Below are positions 7,828 to 16,715 of a stretch of DNA of 64,000 bases, piece after piece. Below the pieces are notes generated by a model that made no database searches, was not told the DNA's origin, and saw only the letters and a program-made list of their open reading frames with translations. Position 1 is the first letter of the stretch; each line of letters starts with the position of its first letter. The translations under genes were made by a program, and so were the position numbers. The DNA is from Urophycis tenuis (Eukaryota > Chordata > Actinopteri > Gadiformes > Phycidae), in assembly GCA_036785325.1 (NCBI GenBank), contig JAXIVH010000037.1:3466689-3530688 (forward strand), written 5' to 3'.

Positions 7828-9900
7828 TTCGTTAGAGTTATCTCGATGACCCCCCCCACCTCATCCAACGACTCGGTAGTTGAATAGGGGATCAAAGGCA
7901 GTTGCACTCGCCAATATCTAGTCATCCGCAGCTCTCTTTTCCCATATTACCAAGAATGAAGTAAAACGAAATGGTTATCTGTCTTGTTGTGATATAACCG
8001 CTGATTTGGAGATATAGACTTGTTTTTCCTTCTCCCAAAGGTTTTCTTTGTTCCAAGATGAAGGTCAATCTTGTTTGATTGAAGGTACTTCCAATGCATT
8101 GGTATATTTACTTATTTGAATAAAGACGAGTCACAGCTGGAGTGAGACTTTTCTATTCAATTTCTATTTGAGTATAAACGTGCTATCGAAATATTAGGAC
8201 ACGTCATCAGTAGTGGACCCTGGGATCATAGGGTGTTTCTGGCCATTGTCACTATACACCCTCACCCAAGGGAGGCCCCCCCGAGAGTGATCAATTCTCA
8301 AGGTGTGTCGTTTCCGAAATGGAATTGGTATTGGGTTTAAGCTTTTTTAGGAGTGATCATTTGTTGAGGTAACGTTGAGGTAAGTAAAGGTAAGTAAAAC
8401 ACTTTTTAGGATACATTGTTTTGGTTATGGAGAGGAGGGGGCACATACTTACCCCCTGACCAGCACAAACCAGTTGTTAACACCGCTAGGTAGCCCTGGT
8501 TTGGCCAATCAGGGCCGGAGCTTGGTTCTTGTCCTCTGTTGGGTCCAGATGAACTAGCAGAAAACTGGGGTCACGAAGGACCGAGGCCAGCCGTGACAAA
8601 GCACTGCCTCCACGGTCCCCCAATGCAGCTATCCTCAGCGATGGGTGTCCAGACCTAGGAAAGACCAAGACCAGCCCCGACCAGCGGTGCCTTCCCAGTC
8701 GGTCCCAGGGTAGGAAAGGCCAAGGCCAGCCGCGACTAAGCACTGCCTCCCTGGCCCCTCCAGGACCCCATGCCGAACAGCCTGTTAATAACAATTCCTG
8801 TGCCCCATACACCGCGCGACTACAGAGATTGTGTAGGAAGTTGACCTTAGAGAAGACTCAATGGCTTACTTTCCTCACCCAAAACAACAATTTCTTGGGG
8901 TAGTCTATTCTCGCCGTAGGTACTTCGGTAATGGGTTTTTTTGTGAAAAGTTTTCCGGATGAAATGCATGCTGGGTAATTGTCTTCTTCCTCCAATATGT
9001 CAAGTGTAGGTTAAGGTTAGGGTAGATTTAGGGGTAGAGTTAGCAGTTAACCTTAACGTTAGGTTTGAAGTAAATGGGAGGGGTTGCGGTTAGGGTTAAG
9101 GTTAGGGCTGAGGTTAGGGTTAGGTATAAGGTTACGGTTTAGGGTTAAGGTTAGGGTTAAGGTTAGGGTTACGGTTAGGGCTAAGGTTAGGGCTAAGGTT
9201 AGAGTAAGGGTTAGGGTTAGCGTTACGGTTAGGGTAAGGTTAGGGTTAGGGTTAGAGGTTAGGGGTTAGGGGTTAGGGTTAAGATGAGGGCTGAGGTTAG
9301 GGTTAAGGTTAGGGCTGAGGTTAGGGTTAGGTTTAAGGTTAGGGATAAGGTTAGGGTTGGGGTTACGGCTGAGATTGGGGTTAAGGTTAGGGTTGAGGTT
9401 AGGGTTAGTGTTATGGATAAGGTTAGGTTAAGTGTTAGGGCCAAGGTTAGGGTTAAGGTTATGGTTAAGATTAGGGTTAGGGCTAGAATTAGGGTTAGGG
9501 CTAAGGTTAGGGTTAGGGTTATGGCTGAGGTTAGGGTTAAGGTTAGGTTTGAGGTTAGTGTTAAGGTAAGGGCCAAGGTTAGGGTTAGGGTTAAGGTTAG
9601 GGTTAGGGCTAAGGTTAGGGTTAGGGTTATGGCTGAGGCTAGGGTTAGGGCTAAAGTTAGGGCAAAGGTTAGAGTTAGGGTAAGCGTTAGAGTTAGGGTA
9701 GGGTTAGTGTTGGAGGTTAGGGTAGGCTTAGGGTTAGAGTTAGAGTAGGGGTTAGGGTTAGAGTTAGAGTAGGGGTTAGGGTTAGTGTTAAGGCTAAGGT
9801 TAGGGGTTGAGGTTAGTGTTAAGATTAGGGCCAAGGTAAGGGTTAGTGTTAGGGTTGAGTTAGGGTTAGGGCTAAGGTTAGGCCTATGGTTAGGGTTGGG
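7828..9900 (+). repeat. Macrosatellite unit U4 (S class)
   Basis: Core haplotype B. Tract 9008-9900 is of the second type: GGATAAGGTTAGGG, GTTAAGGTAAGGGCC and AGGGTAAGCG. This tract type reappears in U7, which otherwise has the core of U2. Confidence 0.92.
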
Positions 9901-9996
9901 TTCGTTAGAGTTATCTCGATGACCCCCCCCACCTCATCCAACGACTCGGTAGTTGAATAGGGGATCAAAGGCAGTTGCACTCGCCAATATCTAGTC

Positions 9997-10001
9997 ATCC
10001 G
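9997..10001 (+). repeat. 5' target-site duplication of LINE
   Basis: ATCCG, repeated at 14138-14142. Other units read GTCATCCGCAGCTC uninterrupted here, which fixes the insertion point. The LINE tail repeat also ends in ATC, so the duplication could be as short as CCG. Confidence 0.75.
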
Positions 10002-10189
10002 GTATCCGGTTCCGGCGCCGCAGCGAGTGGCAGCCCGACACAGCAGCTCCCGATCTTTTTCCTTTTTTCTTAGATTAGAGTTTTTTAAAAAACTTTAATC
10101 TATATAGTACTTTAGAACTGTAGCACTAGGCTTTAGAAACATGTTTTAGGTTATATGAGGGCTCTTAAACGGGTCGAACAATAACTAGT
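10002..10189 (+). promoter_or_regulatory. LINE 5' leader
   Basis: The first 50 bp are GC-rich (GGTTCCGGCGCCGCAGCGAG); the rest is AT-rich. An in-frame TAA at 10166-10168 lies upstream of the ATG at 10190, so the ORF starts within this copy. An internal promoter is expected in a full-length LINE, but I recognise no specific motif. Confidence 0.55.
10072..10101 (+). repeat. 30-bp AT-rich palindrome in LINE leader
   Basis: Two 15-bp arms without a spacer: AGATTAGAGTTTTTT and AAAAAACTTTAATCT, complementary at 14 of 15 positions. In RNA it could form a hairpin about 90 nt before the start codon. Confidence 0.8.
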
Positions 10190-13100
10190 ATGTGCAGGGC
10201 GATCGCCACGATCGCTAAACAACAACAACAACAACAATGGACTGGCGCCTACTCGCGGGACGAGCTCCTTCAGCTCCGGGATCGACCAGCGGTGTGCCCG
10301 AGGGGGATCCCGAAAGAGCTGAGGATAAAGCGGCGTGGGACCAGAGCAGGAGCCATGGTGAGGAACAAGAGGATGGAGAGGAAGTGGAGATATAAGCCCC
10401 GTCTTCCCTCGGTTATCATGGGTAATGTTCGCTCACTGCCCAACAAGATGGACGAACTATCAGCCCTCACTACCGGACAGCGCGAGTACCGGGAATGTAG
10501 TGTGTTGTGCCTGACGGAGACATGGCTGAACGGGAACATACCAGACTGCTATGTGGAACTAGCCGGCTTCACGCTAGTTCGGGCGGACAGGAACAAACAG
10601 AGCGGTAAGAAGTCGGGTGGCGGACTTGCCGTCTTTGTTAATTCCAAATGGTGCAACCCGGGACATGTTACCACGAAGGTAATCACGTGCACGCCCGACG
10701 TCGAGTTGTTAGCGGTGGGACTGAGACCGTACTATCTGCCCCGTGAGTTTTCGGCAGCCATTGTTGTTATTGTTTACACTCCACCATCGGCCGTAGCGGC
10801 GCGGGCTTGTGACGTCATTCATTCTTCCGTCGCAGACCTGCAGACTAGACATCCCAACGCCCTTATTATAGTAAATGGAGACTTTAATCATGTAAATATA
10901 TCAAAGACACTGACTGACTTCACCCAGTATGTAACCTGCAGCACCAGAGGAGATAAGACCCTGGACTTACTGTATGCCAATGCTAAGGGAGCATACAGTG
11001 CAACAGCCCTCCCCCCCCTGGGCAAATCAGATCACTGCTTGATCCTACTGTCTCCTACATATAAGCCTCAGGTTAGGAGACAGCCCATTACCACCAGGAC
11101 TGTACAGCAGTGGTCTGAGGAGGCTGAAGAGGCCCTGAGGGAGTGCTACAGGACAACAGACTGGAGGATGTTTCAGGAGGACTATGGTGATGACATTGAG
11201 GGTCTCACTCAGTGCGTCACAGACTATATAAAGTTCTGTGAGGAGAGTGTTGTCCCCACCAAGAAGGTCCGCTGCTTCCCTAACAGCAAACCCTGGATCA
11301 ACAGGGACATCAAAGTCCTGTTGAACCGTAAGAGGAGAGCCTTCATGGTAGGAGACAATGAGGACACACAGAGGGAGATACAAAGAGAGCTGAGGAGGGA
11401 ACTGAGGAGAGCTAAGGCCTGCTATAAAAGCAGGATTGAGGACAAGCTGCAGCAGAACAACTCCCGAGAGGTGTGGGCAGGGGTGAAAACCATCACCGGC
11501 ATGAAAACTGCCGGAGGATCACAGGAGGGGACAAAGGAATGGGCCGATGAGTTAAACCTGTTTTTCAACAGATTTGACTCACCAACGGGGGCCAGACCCT
11601 CAACTCCCCTTCCCCCCTCCTGCCCTACTCATCTCCCTGCTGGACCACCAGATCCGGGCATGGCAGCTTCAGCTTCTGCACCTCCCCTCCCTGCACCACC
11701 CTCCCTCTCTCTCCCGTTCCACACTCACAGGGAGGCTGGACCAATGTCCGGCCCAGAGGACAGTCACCCCCTCGCCACACCGCAGACTACACCTGTGACC
11801 CCGGAAATAACAACCCCAACCATCAGCACCAGCCACGTGAGACGGCAGCTCACGAGGATCAGGCCTAACAAGGCCCGAGGACCCGATGACATCAGCCCGA
11901 GGGTGCTCAAGATCTGCGCGGAGCAGCTGGCAGGAGTGTTCACGCACCTCTTCGGCCTCTCCCTGAGGCTGAAAAAGGTGCCAACTCTATGGAAGACTTC
12001 CTGCGTAGTCCCTGTGCCGAAGAAGGGTCGTCCCAACGCTCCAGGGGACTTCAGACCTGTGGCACTGACGTCACACGTCATGAAGACCTTTGAGAGATTG
12101 GTTCTGGACCATCTCAAGCCCAGGGTGCGTGACTGCCTGGACCCATTGCAGTTTGCGTACCAGACCCACATCGGCGTGGAGGATGCCATCATCTACCTGC
12201 TTCACAGAGCTTACACACACCTGGAGAGGCCACAGAGCATGGTGAGAATCATGTTCTTCGACTTCTCCAGTGCTTTTGACACCGTCCGGCCAGACCGGCT
12301 GGCTGAGAAGCTCCTGGTGATGCAGGTCGATCCTGACATGGTGGCATGGATTACGGACTACCTCACGGACAGACCGCAGTATGTCAGGCTGCGACACTGC
12401 TTGTCAGACATGGTGACTAGCAACACCGGCACACCCCAGGGAACTGTACTTTCACCATTCCTGTTCACCCTCTACACCTCAGATTTCTGCTATAACTCCC
12501 GAACATGCCACCTGCAGAAGTTCTCGGACGACTCCTCCATTGTTGGATGCATCACAGACAACGAGGAGGAGGAGTACAGGGAACTGGTGAGGAACTTCGT
12601 GGGATGGTGTGATGGGAACCACCTCCAGCTCAACACAGGGAAAACCAAGGAGCTGGTGGTGGACTTTAGACGCAGGAAGTGTCCCCCATTACCGGTTTCC
12701 ATAAAGGGGGAAGAGGTGGAGATGGTGGACACCTGCAAGTTCCTTGGGGTGCACCTAAACAACAAACTGGACTGGTCTGATAATACCGAGGCCCTCTACA
12801 GGAAGGGACAGAGCAGGCTGTTCTTCCTGAGGAGGCTCAGATCCTTCAATGTGTGCACTAGGCTGCTACGGATGTTCTACCAGTCTGTGGTAGCCAGTGT
12901 CACCTTCTTCGCCGTCGTGTGCTGGGGAGGAGGCATCGGGTGTGGTGGGGCAAGTAAGCTGAACAAGCTGGTGAGGAAGGCGAGCTCCGTGGTGGGGATG
13001 AAGCTGGACTGTGTGGAGGCGGTGACAGAGAGGAGGATGAGGGGAAAGCTGCAGGCGATCCTGGACAACCCCTCTCACCCTCTCTACGCCGAGCTGAGGC

Positions 13101-13246
13101 AACTCAGGAGCACGTTCAGCCATAGGCTCACTCAGCCACGTGCTTCAAAGCGCTTGGGGGGCTCTTTCATCCCATCAGCTATCAGGCTCTACAATACCTC
13201 AACCACCCGCTCCCAACGTCTCGGAAGCGCCAGCACCACCAGATAA
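10190..13246 (+). CDS. LINE endonuclease-reverse transcriptase (intact ORF2-like protein)
   Basis: A 1018-residue polyprotein that nicks target DNA and reverse-transcribes the element RNA at the nick. Residues 11-16 are a Gln run from (CAA)n. Residues about 74-290 form an AP-endonuclease domain: GNVRSL with N79, LTETWL with E110, NGDFNH with D231 and SDH at 280-282. A Pro/Ser/Thr-rich linker covers about 464-546. Reverse transcriptase covers about 550-860: FDFSSAFD with D691, TGTPQG at 746-751, and the catalytic FSDD at 778-781, followed by HLQLNTGKTKELVVDF. The C-terminal region to 1018 has no zinc knuckle, as is usual for this group. The ATG at 10190 follows an in-frame stop 24 bp upstream; Met56 is an alternative start. 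All catalytic residues I can identify are present and there is no internal stop, so the protein may be active. Stop and next ATG overlap as TAATG at 13244. Confidence 0.95.
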   Translation: MCRAIATIAKQQQQQQWTGAYSRDELLQLRDRPAVCPRGIPKELRIKRRGTRAGAMVRNKRMERKWRYKPRLPSVIMGNVRSLPNKMDELSALTTGQREYRECSVLCLTETWLNGNIPDCYVELAGFTLVRADRNKQSGKKSGGGLAVFVNSKWCNPGHVTTKVITCTPDVELLAVGLRPYYLPREFSAAIVVIVYTPPSAVAARACDVIHSSVADLQTRHPNALIIVNGDFNHVNISKTLTDFTQYVTCSTRGDKTLDLLYANAKGAYSATALPPLGKSDHCLILLSPTYKPQVRRQPITTRTVQQWSEEAEEALRECYRTTDWRMFQEDYGDDIEGLTQCVTDYIKFCEESVVPTKKVRCFPNSKPWINRDIKVLLNRKRRAFMVGDNEDTQREIQRELRRELRRAKACYKSRIEDKLQQNNSREVWAGVKTITGMKTAGGSQEGTKEWADELNLFFNRFDSPTGARPSTPLPPSCPTHLPAGPPDPGMAASASAPPLPAPPSLSLPFHTHREAGPMSGPEDSHPLATPQTTPVTPEITTPTISTSHVRRQLTRIRPNKARGPDDISPRVLKICAEQLAGVFTHLFGLSLRLKKVPTLWKTSCVVPVPKKGRPNAPGDFRPVALTSHVMKTFERLVLDHLKPRVRDCLDPLQFAYQTHIGVEDAIIYLLHRAYTHLERPQSMVRIMFFDFSSAFDTVRPDRLAEKLLVMQVDPDMVAWITDYLTDRPQYVRLRHCLSDMVTSNTGTPQGTVLSPFLFTLYTSDFCYNSRTCHLQKFSDDSSIVGCITDNEEEEYRELVRNFVGWCDGNHLQLNTGKTKELVVDFRRRKCPPLPVSIKGEEVEMVDTCKFLGVHLNNKLDWSDNTEALYRKGQSRLFFLRRLRSFNVCTRLLRMFYQSVVASVTFFAVVCWGGGIGCGGASKLNKLVRKASSVVGMKLDCVEAVTERRMRGKLQAILDNPSHPLYAELRQLRSTFSHRLTQPRASKRLGGSFIPSAIRLYNTSTTRSQRLGSASTTR

Positions 13247-13337
13247 TGGATTTGTATAACACACCACACACCCCAGACTGTTTTCTAGCCATTCTCATCT
13301 TATGTCTGTTCATCTCACTAATAACCACTGCCCATCT

Positions 13338-13792
13338 GTCATCTTTCATTGTGTGCACCAGGCTTCCACGGATGGTCTACCAGTCTGCGGTGGCCAGTGT
13401 CACCTCTTCACTGCCGTGTGCTGGGGAGGAAGCTTTGGGAGCGGTGGTGCCAGGAGCTGTACAAGCCGGGGAGGAAGGCGAGCCCTGCAGTGGGGATGAA
13501 GCTGGACGGTGTGGAGGCGGCGACAGTGAGGAAGACGAGGGGAATGCTGCTGGCGACCCGGACCTACCCTCTCAGCCTCACTGTGCTGAACTGAAGCAAC
13601 TGAAGCCACTCAGGAACACGTTCAGCCACATGCTCACTCAGCCAAGTGCCTCAAAGTGCTTGGGTGCTCCTTCATCCCACCAACCATCAGGCTCAGGAAG
13701 CTCCAACACCACCAGACAAATGGAATGGACTGAACTTTCATTCACATACACCACACCACACACCTTGGACTGTGACCCAGCCGTTGTTATTC
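13338..13792 (+). pseudogene. Degenerate tandem copy of the LINE ORF 3' end
   Basis: This block aligns with 12838-13300 at a constant offset of 500 bp at its start: GTGTGCACYAGGCT at 12851 and 13351, then TACCAGTCTG, GATGAAGCTGGAC and CGTTCAGCCA, and the post-stop ACACCACACACC. It is a second copy of the RT C-terminal region and the first bases after the stop. Small indels shift the frame, so homology to residues about 882-990 of the intact protein is split between two frames. The frame open from the ATG at 13246 (218 codons) rejoins the homologous frame near CAELKQL. It is probably non-coding. Origin by template switching during reverse transcription or by recombination is inferred; it may be a family-wide feature. 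Confidence 0.85.
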
Positions 13793-14110
13793 CAGGACCA
13801 TTCATATGTTGTACCTGGAATTCCTGTATAAATTTGCACATCTTGCACCTTGCACTTTCCGCATACTTGCACTATTTTATTTTATCTACTTGCACTATTT
13901 GATCTATCTTGCATTTTGCACCACAAACTGCTATCTAGGACACTAGTATGCATACGGGTCCTCTCGTCACCGACCTGACTTAAGAGCGTGTATTTAATCT
14001 AATCTATTGTTTTTTTATTGTGTATAGAATTTAGCCAGGCTCTTTACTGCTCATCTATCCCCTGCACTGCTGGTCTCTGCGAATTTCTCCTACGGGGGAT
14101 TAATAAAGAA
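13793..14110 (+). other. LINE 3' UTR
   Basis: AT-rich 3' region. The hexamer TTGCAC occurs six times on the + strand, at 13834, 13843, 13850, 13867, 13890 and 13916. Just before the tail, AATTTCTCC and GGGGGATT around TAC (14082-14101) can form a short imperfect hairpin, followed by AATAAA at 14102-14107. A 3' hairpin next to a simple tail is the kind of structure LINE reverse transcriptases recognise; that role is inferred here. Confidence 0.6.
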
Positions 14111-14140
14111 ATATCTTATCTTATCTTATCTTATCTTATC
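14111..14140 (+). repeat. LINE 3' tail (TTATC)n
   Basis: ATATC followed by five TTATC units, running into the host sequence CGCAGC. Pentameric tails instead of poly(A) are known for CR1/L2/Rex1-type elements. The last three bases overlap the target duplication. Confidence 0.9.
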
Positions 14141-14142
14141 CG
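14138..14142 (+). repeat. 3' target-site duplication of LINE
   Basis: ATCCG, the partner of 9997-10001, followed by the host sequence CAGCTCTCTTTTCCC found in every unit. Confidence 0.75.
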
Positions 14143-16715
14143 CAGCTCTCTTTTCCCATATTACCAAGAATGAAGTAAAACGAAATGGTTATCTGTCTTG
14201 TTGTGATATAACCGCTGATTTGGAGATATAGACTTGTTTTTCCTTTTCCCAAAGGTTTTCTTTGTTCCAAGATGGAGGTCAATCTAGTTTGATTGAAGGT
14301 ACTTCCAATGCATTGGTATATTTACTTATTTGAATAAAGACGAGTCACAGCTGGAGTGAGACTTTTCTTTTCCATTTCTATTTGAGTATAAACGTGCTAT
14401 CGAAATATTAGGACACGTCATCAGTAGTGGACCCTGGGATCATAGGGTGTTTCTGGCCATTGTCACTATACACCCTCACCCAAGGGAGGCCCCCCCGAGA
14501 GTGATCAATTCTCAAGGTGTGTCGTTTCCGAAATGGAATTGGTATTGGGTTTAAGCTTTTTTAGGAGTGATCATTTGTTGAGGTAACGTCGAGGTAAGTA
14601 AAGGTAAGTAAAACACTTTTTAGGATACATTGTTTTGGTTATGGAGAGGAGGGGGCACATACTTACCCCCTGACCAGCACAAACCAGTTGTTAACACCGC
14701 TAGGTAGCCCTGGTTTGGCCAATCAGGGCCGGAGCTTGGTTCTTGTCCTCTGTTGGGTCCAGATGAACTAGCAGAAAACTGGGGTCACGAAGGACCGAGG
14801 CCAGCCGTGACAAAGCACTGCCTCCACGGTCCCCCAATGCAGCTATCCTCAGCGATGGGTGTCCAGACCTAGGAAAGACCAAGACCAGCCCCGACCAGCG
14901 GTGCCTTCCCAGTCGGTCCCAGGGTAGGAAAGGCCAAGGCCAGCCGCGACTAAGCACTGCCTCCCTGGCCCCTCCAGGACCCCATGCCGAACAGCCTGTT
15001 AATAACAATTCCTGTGCCCCATACACCGCGCGACTACAGAGATTGTGTAGGAAGTTGACCTTAGAGAAGACTCAATGGCTTACTTTCCTCACCCAAAACA
15101 ACAATTTCTTGGGGTAGTCTATTCTCGCCGTAGGTACTTCGGTAATGGTTTTTTTTGTGAAAAGTTTTCCGGATGAAATGCATGCTGGGTAATTGTCTTC
15201 TTCCTCCAATATGTCAAGTGTAGGTTAAGGTTAGGGTAGATTTAGGGGTAGAGTTAGCAGTTAACCTTAACGTTAGGTTTGAAGTAAATGGGAGGGGTTA
15301 CGGTTAGGGTTAAGGTTAGGGCTGAGGTTAGGGTTAGGTATAAGGTTACGGTTTAGGGTTAAGGTTAGGGTTAAGGTTAGGGTTACGGTTAGGGCTAAGG
15401 TTAGGGCTAAGGTTAGAGTAAGGGTTAGGGTTAGCGTTACGGTTAGGGTAAGGTTAGGGTTAGGGTTAGAGGTTAGGGGTTAGGGGTTAGGGTTAAGATG
15501 AGGGCTGAGGTTAGGGTTAAGGTTAGGGCTGAGGTTAGGGTTAGGTTTAAGGTTAGGGATAAGGATAGGGTTGGGGTTACGGCTGAGATTGGGGTTAAGG
15601 TTAGGGTTGAGGTTAGGGTTAGTGTTATGGATAAGGTTAGGTTAAGTGTTAGGGCCAAGGTTAGGGTTAAGGTTATGGTTAAGATTAGGGTTAGGGCTAG
15701 AATTAGGGTTAGGGCTAAGGTTAGGGTTAGGGTTATGGCTGAGGTTAGGGTTAAGGTTAGGTTTGAGGTTAGTGTTAAGGTTAGGGCCAAGGTTAGGGTT
15801 AGGGTTAAGGTTAGGGTTAGGGCTAAGGTAAGGGTTAGGGTTATGGCTGAGGCTAGGGTTAGGGCTAAAGTTAGGGCAAAGGTTAGAGTTAGGGTTAGCG
15901 TTAGAGTTAGGGTAGGGTTAGTGTTGGAGGTTAGGGTAGGCTTAGGGTTAGAGTTAGAGTAGGGGTTAGGGTTAGAGTTAGAGTAGGGGTTAGGGTTAGT
16001 GTTAAGGCTAAGGTTAGGGGTTGAGGTTAGTGTTAAGATTAGGGCCAAGGTAAGGGTTAGTGTTAGGGTTGAGTTAGGGTTAGGGCTAAGGTTAGGCCTA
16101 TGGTTAGGGTTGGGGTTGAGGTTATCCCTAGGGTTAGAGTTAGAGCTAGAGATTGAGGAAGGTAGAGTCAAGGTGAGACAGTGAGTATATATATTTAATA
16201 TATTTTTTTTTAGTAAATAAATACATCGAGAGACTCACAGCTGGAGTGGGTTTTAATCTTTGTATTCAAGGTTGTTCCTCCTCTTTTGATTCCTCGCTGG
16301 TGGTGCGTCGTCTCCACCTAGTGGTCGTTTTGTGAAGAAGAGTTATAGAAATAGAAATAGAAATACTCTATTGTTCCCAGGTTGGGAAATTGCATTAATA
16401 GGTAAGTAATAATAATAATAATAGGTAATTGCAATAGTTGGTAAGGTAATCTATATTTAATTTATTTATTTATATTTGTATATTTATTTAGTCTATTTAT
16501 TTATTCATTTTTGTTTATTTATTTATTTAGATAAAGAGGATCACAGCTGGAGTGAGTTTTTAGTCTTTGTGTTAAAGGCTGGTTGCCTTCTTTTGATTCT
16601 TCAGTGGTGGTCCATCGCCTCCATCTAGTGGTCGTTTTGTGAATAACAGTTGGTAAGGTAATATAAATGGGTTGTGTAGAGAGCCCGTTCTTTCGATGGC
16701 CCTGGCTCGGTTAGG

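Larger units (their letters stand above)
10002..14137 (+). mobile_element. Non-LTR retrotransposon, CR1/L2/Rex1 type
   Basis: An element of about 4.1 kb inserted in U5. It has a GC-rich 5' end and 188-bp leader, one long ORF encoding an AP-type endonuclease and reverse transcriptase, a duplicated 3' segment, a 3' UTR, AATAAA and a (TTATC)n tail. Target-primed retrotransposition is supported by a short target duplication and the simple-repeat tail in place of poly(A). The leader and intact ORF suggest a full-length or nearly full-length copy. There is no ORF1. The RT motifs (FDFSSAFD, TGTPQG, FSDD) and tail point to the CR1/L2/Rex1-Babar group seen widely in teleosts; the exact family is not settled. 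It is the only inserted element in the array. Confidence 0.93.
9901..16715 (+). repeat. Macrosatellite unit U5 (M class) split by a LINE
   Basis: The unit is interrupted 101 bp after its start by a 4,136-bp LINE plus a 5-bp target duplication. Removing those 4,141 bp leaves 2,674 bp, exactly an M unit. Core haplotype A with the CTTTTTTAGG allele; tract 15222-16156 with GGGGTTACGG at its start, as in U8, U9, U14 and U20. The M tail follows. Confidence 0.93.

Noticed and set aside
10270..13123. Minus-strand ORFs opposite the LINE coding region
   Set aside because: Shadows of the long + strand ORF; none has a recognisable motif, and the + frame has all endonuclease and RT signatures.
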